A DNA stretch of 64,000 nucleotides from Chitinophagaceae bacterium. Its GTDB lineage: Bacteria > Bacteroidota > Bacteroidia > Chitinophagales > Chitinophagaceae. The translations under genes were made by a program, and so were the position numbers. Below, piece after piece: positions 59,095 through 64,000 of the stretch. The number at the start of each line of letters is the position of its first letter. Positions within the stretch are counted from its first letter, which is position 1. The DNA lies in assembly GCA_014879565.1 (NCBI GenBank), contig JACSRW010000028.1, positions 1-64,000 on the forward strand, given 5' to 3'. A model generated the notes under the pieces. That model saw only the letters and a list, made by a program, of their open reading frames with translations, ran no database searches and was not told the origin of the DNA.

Positions 59095-61290
59095 CTACCG
59101 TATAAACCGCTCAAAAAACTCCCAGGTCCGCAGCAGCTGGTCCATCCGCTGGCGGTTGTTGCCACTGCGGGTGAGCTCATGCGTGGCGCCCGGATGCCGC
59201 ACATATTCTACAGGACGGCCCAGCACTTTCAGGCTTTTATACAACATTTCACTCTGCACAAAGCCGGTTCGCCGGTCATTGTCGCCATGAAAAATGATAT
59301 AGGGCGTTTTAATCTGCTGCACATAATGTATCGGAGATTCTCTTTCCAGTGTTGCTTTTGCGGCCGCTTCCCAGGGGTAGCCGCCAAAATAGTTGGGCAC
59401 CAGTCGCCAGGCATTGCCTTCCCCGAAAAAAGTGGGCAGGTCGTATACCCCCCGCTGCGAACAGGCCGCGGCAAATCGCTGGTCGTGCGCAATGATCCAG
59501 GCAACCAGGTAACCGGCATAGGAGCCGCCGGTAACCAGCAGTTTACCGGTATCGGCCCAGCCTTCAGCTACAGTTTTATCCAGCGCGGTCAGCACATCTT
59601 TTGTGGGACCTTTACCCCAGTCATTGATATTGGCCCGCAGAAAATCCAGTCCGTAACCGCCGCTTCCCCTTGGATTGCTGTACACCACGCCATACCCCTT
59701 GCTGCAGAAATACTGGTATTCGTGCCACATACTGGCTTCTCCGGGTCCCCACATGGCAGAGGGCCCTCCGTGAATCTCCAGCAGCAAAGGATACTTTTTC
59801 CCGGTTTCATAACCGGCGGGTTTCATTACCCAATATTCCACCGTGAGACCTTTTTCATTTTTAAAACTGTGTTTTTCCGGGAAGGAAAGTTTTTTGACAG
59901 CCAGCCACTCCCTGTTGAAACGGGTCAGCGGTTTTGCCTCTTTGCCTTTCAGATCGGCTGTCCATAATTCAGAAGGGTTGGCCACTTCGGTTTTGCTGAA
60001 TACAAGACGGTTGCCGGCCAGCTGAAACTGACCGATACCGCTGGTGTAATCCGTAAGTTGTTCAACCGGGAAATTATTTTTTAACGCGCTTAAGGGAGGA
60101 AAAATGGTAATTCCATTGCTCAGGTCAACCCGGTACAAGGGCTGGCCGCCATTACTCTGGGCCGTGAAATAGATGTATTTTTCATCAGCCGACCAGGTGA
60201 TATTGTTTTTATTCCGGTCAAAGGGGATATCCATTTTTTCGGTGCCTGTACCCGGAAAAGGCATCAGGGCCAGCGTGGCAATACTGACAAAAGAGGTGTT
60301 GCTGTACTGAAAGGCCAGCCATTTGCCGGAAGGAGAGAGGCGGGGACTGAGAAAGGTTTTTCCTTTTTCGCCCAGGATTTTTTTCAGGCCACTGCCATCG
60401 GTTTGCATCAGCCAGATGCCGTTTTCAAGCACCCGGTCCGGATGTTCGGTCAGTTCGGGATTGCCAGTGAGAATAAGTTGTGTTCCGTCGGGGGTGAATT
60501 CGGCCGACTGGTACCGGCCAAACCCACAGGTGATCGCCCGGGCGGGGGCATTGGCAACCGCCTCCATCAGGAAAAAATGGGTGAAGCTCATCCCGGCATT
60601 AATGTCCATTTCATCGAGATGATTGAGTTTGGTAAATACTCTGGCTTTCCGGTCTTCTTCATTTTTCTCCAGCCAGGCCCTGGCTTCCTCTATATTTCCA
60701 TCGGGATCGGCCTTGGCTTTATTATGCAGCAGGCGCGTATTGTCCAGCCCGGGTTTTTCCAATGACCATTCAGGCACTTTACCTCCCGGATTTAACAGGG
60801 AGTCTTTCAGTAATTCTTTGAACGGTAAGGAGGCGGAAAAAAGAATCCGGGTCCCGTCCGGGCTCCATTTGGGTGCAGCGGCTCCATATTTCGACCGGGT
60901 CAGCTGGACCGGCTCGCCCCCCGCCAGGTCAAGCAGGAAAAGCTGTGATTTTCCTTCCACAAACCGGGTGAAGAGGATTTTGCGGCCATCCGGACTCAAC
61001 GCGGGAGAACCGGCTCCCTCTTTGGCATGAGTCAGTTGCAGCGGAGCCTGTCTGCCGTCGGTATAGGCCAGCCAAAGCTGGTTGACATATTTATACTCCT
61101 GTTTGTTTTCGGTATCCGGTTCAATACTATTCAGCAGAAATACCGCTTTTTCTCCCTTTGCATCCAGATCCAGGGAGCCGACCGTCCGGATTTTCAGCAT
61201 ATCCGTCAGTTTAACGGGTTCGGTTCCGTTTTGGGCGGCCAGGCTCAGGGCCAGGAGCAGCCAGCAGCAGGCAAACAGCAATTTTCTCAT
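59095..61290 (-). CDS. S9 family serine peptidase (prolyl oligopeptidase type)
   Basis: A 731-residue exported peptidase with a signal peptide (KLLFACCWLLLALSLAAQ). The N-terminal beta-propeller (about residues 30-440, WD-like repeats such as PALSPDGRKILFTRF and PKWSPDGTRILFSA) restricts access; the C-terminal alpha/beta domain has the nucleophile GGSYAGYLVAW (Ser near 573), Asp in HGDNDRRTG and His in HPGATHEL. Resembles acylaminoacyl peptidases or dipeptidyl peptidases; specificity unresolved. Confidence 0.92.
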   Translation of the reverse strand: MRKLLFACCWLLLALSLAAQNGTEPVKLTDMLKIRTVGSLDLDAKGEKAVFLLNSIEPDTENKQEYKYVNQLWLAYTDGRQAPLQLTHAKEGAGSPALSPDGRKILFTRFVEGKSQLFLLDLAGGEPVQLTRSKYGAAAPKWSPDGTRILFSASLPFKELLKDSLLNPGGKVPEWSLEKPGLDNTRLLHNKAKADPDGNIEEARAWLEKNEEDRKARVFTKLNHLDEMDINAGMSFTHFFLMEAVANAPARAITCGFGRYQSAEFTPDGTQLILTGNPELTEHPDRVLENGIWLMQTDGSGLKKILGEKGKTFLSPRLSPSGKWLAFQYSNTSFVSIATLALMPFPGTGTEKMDIPFDRNKNNITWSADEKYIYFTAQSNGGQPLYRVDLSNGITIFPPLSALKNNFPVEQLTDYTSGIGQFQLAGNRLVFSKTEVANPSELWTADLKGKEAKPLTRFNREWLAVKKLSFPEKHSFKNEKGLTVEYWVMKPAGYETGKKYPLLLEIHGGPSAMWGPGEASMWHEYQYFCSKGYGVVYSNPRGSGGYGLDFLRANINDWGKGPTKDVLTALDKTVAEGWADTGKLLVTGGSYAGYLVAWIIAHDQRFAAACSQRGVYDLPTFFGEGNAWRLVPNYFGGYPWEAAAKATLERESPIHYVQQIKTPYIIFHGDNDRRTGFVQSEMLYKSLKVLGRPVEYVRHPGATHELTRSGNNRQRMDQLLRTWEFFERFIR

Positions 61291-61366
61291 TTCATTTTTT
61301 TAAGCGGATGAAAATACGAATTCAGGTTCTTTCCGGATCGGGTAAATGATAAATGGCGAACCGGAT

Positions 61367-61374
61367 TATTTTTG
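61367..61374 (+). promoter_or_regulatory. Bacteroidota -7 element for AhpD-like gene
   Basis: TATTTTTG matches TAnnTTTG, 15 bp before the ATG at 61390; it overlaps the in-frame TTG at 61372, which is therefore not the start. Confidence 0.6.
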
Positions 61375-61389
61375 CCCAAAACAGCGAAT

Positions 61390-61734
61390 ATGAGCCATCC
61401 TGTACAGGAATTCAATGATTACCGCAGCCGTATGAATGAGGTCATCCTCAGTAAGGACAACCTGGTACTGAAACGTCTCTGGAACCTCGATACCAATACC
61501 TATGCCCCCGGGGCGCTTGATGTAAAAACCAAGGAACTGCTGGGCCTGGTGGCCAGTATGGTGCTGCGTTGCGATGATTGTATTAAATACCACCTGGGCA
61601 AGGCCCATGAACTGGGAGTGAGTACAGAAGAAATGTATGAAGTCTTTGCGGTTGCCAATATTGTGGGAGGCACCATTGTGATTCCCCATACCCGAAGGGC
61701 GGCTGAATACTGGGAATTGCTTATAGCCGGTTGA
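61390..61734 (+). CDS. Carboxymuconolactone decarboxylase family protein (AhpD-like)
   Basis: A 114-residue all-helical protein with the redox motif RCDDCIKYHLGKA (CxxC and His, about residues 53-65) of the AhpD/CMD family. Such proteins act as peroxiredoxin partners or peroxidases. The rest fits: EVFAVANIVGGTIVIPHTRRA. Start at ATG 61390 in view of the promoter. The S9 gene is divergent from it; no terminator is obvious before korB. Confidence 0.9.
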   Translation: MSHPVQEFNDYRSRMNEVILSKDNLVLKRLWNLDTNTYAPGALDVKTKELLGLVASMVLRCDDCIKYHLGKAHELGVSTEEMYEVFAVANIVGGTIVIPHTRRAAEYWELLIAG

Positions 61735-61808
61735 ATCTCAAAACTGTTTTGACTTATTCCCTGATAAAAATCAGCCTTTTTCGGTTTTTGCCCCTCCCCG
61801 CAAATCAT

Positions 61809-61816
61809 TAAATTTG
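61809..61816 (+). promoter_or_regulatory. Bacteroidota -7 element for korB
   Basis: TAAATTTG matches TAnnTTTG, followed by CC; ATG at 61834 is 17 bp further. Confidence 0.6.
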
Positions 61817-61833
61817 CCGGAATAGATAATATC

Positions 61834-62862
61834 ATGAGTGACGTAACGACAGCTCCCGCCCTTAGTGCCAAGGATTTTGCAACCGACCAGGAAGTACGCT
61901 GGTGCCCCGGATGCGGGGATTATTCTATCCTTGCCCAGGTACAGAAAGTGATGCCCACCCTGGGTATTCCCAAAGAAGACATTGTGTTTATATCCGGTAT
62001 CGGCTGCAGCAGCCGCTTCCCGTATTATATGAACACCTATGGTATGCACTCAATCCACGGCAGGGCTACGGCTATTGCATCGGGTCTTAAAGCCTCCCGC
62101 CCTGAACTGAGTGTTTGGGTCGTTACGGGTGATGGGGACTGTCTGAGTATCGGGGGTAACCATACCATTCACCTGCTGCGCCGGAATTTTGACATCAATG
62201 TACTGATGTTCAACAACCAGATATATGGGCTGACCAAGGGGCAGTATTCCCCGACATCAGAACAGAATAAAGTCACCAAGTCATCCCCGATGGGCAGTGT
62301 GGACCACCCCTTCAATCCTGCGGCCCTGGCCCTGGGGGCTGATGGCAGTTTTGTGGCCCGTACCATGGACCGTGATCCGAAACATATGCAAGCCGTGCTG
62401 CTGCGTGCCCATGCGCACCGCGGAACTTCTTTTGTGGAGATCTACCAGAACTGTAACATTTTTAATGACGGTGCATTTGAAGTGTTCACCGAAAAAGCCA
62501 GCAAGGCTGAAGAGACCTTGTTCCTGGAGCAGGGTAAACCCCTTGTTTTTGGCGCCAATGCCGATAAGGGGATTAAACTCGACGGGTTCAGACCGGTGGC
62601 GGTTAACCTGAATGAAGGACACAGTAAAGATGATCTCTGGGTGCACGATGAAGCAGATATTTACAAGGCGCAGATCCTGACCCGCATCTTTGACAATCCC
62701 GCTGCGGAAGGACACCTGCCCCGTCCCTTTGGTGTCTTTTATGAATCCAAACGCCCCTGTTATGAAGACGTGATGGCGGCCCAGATCGAGGAGGCCAAAT
62801 CCCGCAAACCGGCAGATCTGGATAAACTGCTGCGCGGGCATGAAGTGTGGAAGATTAGTTGA
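61834..62862 (+). CDS. korB: 2-oxoacid:ferredoxin oxidoreductase, beta subunit
   Basis: A 342-residue thiamine-diphosphate subunit. Cysteines for a [4Fe-4S] cluster in WCPGCGDYS and [11 protein letters not shown]; ThDP/Mg motif [12 protein letters not shown] with later [15 protein letters not shown]. Catalyses CoA-dependent oxidation of 2-oxoglutarate (or pyruvate) with ferredoxin, together with the alpha/gamma subunit. That partner gene is not next to it: upstream is the AhpD gene, downstream a YciO gene, and the gene has its own promoter and terminator. Confidence 0.93.
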   Translation: MSDVTTAPALSAKDFATDQEVRWCPGCGDYSILAQVQKVMPTLGIPKEDIVFISGIGCSSRFPYYMNTYGMHSIHGRATAIASGLKASRPELSVWVVTGDGDCLSIGGNHTIHLLRRNFDINVLMFNNQIYGLTKGQYSPTSEQNKVTKSSPMGSVDHPFNPAALALGADGSFVARTMDRDPKHMQAVLLRAHAHRGTSFVEIYQNCNIFNDGAFEVFTEKASKAEETLFLEQGKPLVFGANADKGIKLDGFRPVAVNLNEGHSKDDLWVHDEADIYKAQILTRIFDNPAAEGHLPRPFGVFYESKRPCYEDVMAAQIEEAKSRKPADLDKLLRGHEVWKIS

Positions 62863-62910
62863 GGGGTGAGTGGTGAGTAGTGATTGGGGGAACAACAATA
62901 AATGAATAAC

Positions 62911-62944
62911 AAAATGGGTTGTGCGGGTGTACAGCCCATTTTTT
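62911..62944 (+). terminator. Intrinsic terminator after korB
   Basis: AAAATGGGTTGT (62911-62922) pairs with ACAGCCCATTTT (62931-62942) with one G-T pair and an 8-nt loop, then T residues. A degenerate GAGTRRT run (about 62866-62881) precedes it. Confidence 0.75.
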
Positions 62945-62972
62945 ATACATAAAGCAGAAAAAAAATAATCGG

Positions 62973-63581
62973 ATGTTATTACGTGTCCATCCCAAAGACC
63001 CGCAGCCTCGCCTGATCAAACAGGTGGTGGAAAGCCTGGAAAGGGGAGGGATCATTATATACCCTACAGATACCGTATATGGTCTTGGCTGCGATATCAT
63101 GCAGCAGAAAGCCATTGAACGGATCTGTAAGATCAAACAGGTGGATCCAAAGAAAGTACAGCTGTCTTTTGTCTGCAGCGACCTGTCGCACCTCAGTACA
63201 TTTGCCAAACCCATACCCAACCCGGTATTCCGGCTGCTCCGGGAATACCTGCCCGGTCCTTATACTTTTATTCTCCCGGCCAGTAAACTGGTGCCCAAAA
63301 TTCTGCAGAGTAAAAAAGACACCATCGGCCTGCGTATCCCGGATAATACCATTGCCCAGGCTATCATAAAAGAACTGGGTCGTCCCGTGCTCAGCGCTTC
63401 TTTACCCGGAGAAATGGTGGAAGACTATACGGATCCCGAAGTGATGCATCATAATTTTCCGCATGAAGTGGAGTATATTGTTGATGGCGGCATCGGGGGG
63501 ATGATTCCTTCCACGATTATTGACTGTACCGGGGATGAGCCGGTACTGGTGCGCCAGGGACTGGGTGAATGGAGAGAATAA
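62973..63581 (+). CDS. Sua5/YciO/YrdC family protein (YciO type)
   Basis: A 202-residue YrdC-fold protein. Start at ATG 62973, after the korB terminator; the frame is open from 62919. The RVHPKDPQPRLIKQ opening, GGIIIYPTDTVYGLGCD and TIGLRIPDN match E. coli YciO more than TsaC, and STTIID near the end fits. The basic/ser residues KxR and SxN of the threonylcarbamoyl-AMP synthases are partly replaced. Activity in t6A formation is uncertain. Convergent with rnhB 17 bp further. Confidence 0.9.
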   Translation: MLLRVHPKDPQPRLIKQVVESLERGGIIIYPTDTVYGLGCDIMQQKAIERICKIKQVDPKKVQLSFVCSDLSHLSTFAKPIPNPVFRLLREYLPGPYTFILPASKLVPKILQSKKDTIGLRIPDNTIAQAIIKELGRPVLSASLPGEMVEDYTDPEVMHHNFPHEVEYIVDGGIGGMIPSTIIDCTGDEPVLVRQGLGEWRE

Positions 63582-63597
63582 GAAACTGGCCGAAACA

Positions 63598-64000
63598 TCA
63601 GAACAATTCCTGCTGTGCCGGAATCAGGTTGAAGCTCTTCCTGTGGTAAACACATAATCCATATTGCTCAATGGCTTTACGGTGCGCGGCCGTGCCATAA
63701 CCTTTGTTGCTGTTCCAGCCATATTGGGGAAATTCAGCGTGCAGTCTCGCCATATGTTCATCCCGGTGGGTTTTGGCCAGGATGCTGGCCGCTGCAATAG
63801 ACGCGAAACGTCCGTCGCCTTTTACAAAACACTGGTGCGGGATTTTTTTATACGGATAAAACCGGTTTCCGTCAATCAGCAGATACTGTGGCTTTTTTTT
63901 AAGCAGTGCGATGGCCAGGTGCATCGCTTTTATGGAAGCTTTCAGAATATTGATCTCATCAATTTCTTTTTCACTCACCGAGGCTACCGCCCAGGCAAGG
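63598..64000 (-). CDS. rnhB: Ribonuclease HII, C-terminal part (gene runs off the window)
   Basis: The last 134 codons of a type 2 RNase H, which cuts RNA in RNA-DNA hybrids and removes single ribonucleotides. The frame is open past 64000 (reads LAWAVASVSEKEIDEINILKAS), so the GTG near 63978 is not the start. Visible family blocks: LLIDGNRF (catalytic Asp), KGDGRFASIAAASILAKTHRDEHM, and the end YGWNSNKGYGTAAH. The N-terminal DExxR-type motif lies outside the window. Confidence 0.93.
   Translation of the reverse strand, partial: LAWAVASVSEKEIDEINILKASIKAMHLAIALLKKKPQYLLIDGNRFYPYKKIPHQCFVKGDGRFASIAAASILAKTHRDEHMARLHAEFPQYGWNSNKGYGTAAHRKAIEQYGLCVYHRKSFNLIPAQQELF

Overview
The window comes from a member of the Bacteroidota, most likely family Chitinophagaceae (class-level placement firm, family inferred). 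Grounds: promoters carry the Bacteroidota -7 motif TAnnTTTG (for example ahead of trmB, korB and the actA operon); respiration uses an alternative complex III (actABCDEF) next to an aa3-type oxidase; and several families typical of this phylum are present (two DUF3078 proteins, DUF5522, DUF2200, secreted glycosidases). Shine-Dalgarno sequences are rarely visible. Most of the window is about 50-54 % GC by eye; 4.15-8.99 kb is clearly more AT-rich.

Layout. 0-4.1 kb: a penicillin-acylase-family Ntn hydrolase divergent from a Crp/Fnr regulator, then small DUF2892 and DUF2200 genes. 4.15-8.99 kb: an AT-rich, probably acquired block (AraC regulator, secreted protein, SDR, DUF2798, Tat-exported thioredoxin-reductase-like flavoprotein, quinone-oxidoreductase-type MDR, and the first ~85 codons of an acyltransferase). 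The acyltransferase reads in frame into the signal peptide of a beta-propeller glycosidase, so the block's right end is a visible recombination junction. 8.98-20 kb: glycan-degrading genes (propeller glycosidase, GH106-type rhamnosidase, DUF5703 protein, sialate O-acetylesterase, AraC regulator) without SusC/SusD. 20-26 kb: a large membrane-dipeptidase-like protein and a leftward operon with purN. 26.1-42.1 kb: one long rightward respiratory block, actA-F, coxB, coxA, ctaB, two coxC, coxD, a Sco protein and DUF420; quinol electrons pass through ACIII to the aa3 oxidase, with heme and copper assembly factors alongside. 42.4-45.8 kb: inverted DUF3078 paralogues enclosing trmB, DUF5522 and an alkyltransferase-like gene. 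46.4-50.5 kb: Lrp/AsnC regulator and a flippase/Wzz/O-antigen-ligase operon. 51-64 kb: ABC permease, GT2, alpha/beta hydrolase, MarR with acyl-CoA dehydrogenase, amidase, diheme cytochrome, S9 peptidase, AhpD-like protein, korB, YciO family protein and the C-terminal part of RNase HII.

The most unusual item is in the 45.8-46.4 kb gene gap: a leftward RNA gene with its own Bacteroidota promoter and a strong intrinsic terminator. Its first ~171 nt fold by hand as a type II (Leu/Ser-like) tRNA, with a 7-bp acceptor stem, D arm, 5-bp anticodon-like arm and perfect T arm, but the variable region is ~99 nt and structured. The 3' end is partly duplicated downstream, with a double-palindrome inserted into the copied T arm. 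I could not match it to tmRNA, SRP RNA, RNase P RNA or any tRNA. Other features worth attention are a 52-bp-period array of CACCCCTACGGGGTG palindromes (50.55-50.98 kb), GAGTAAT heptamer elements in gene ends, and a MarR-type operator touching a start codon.
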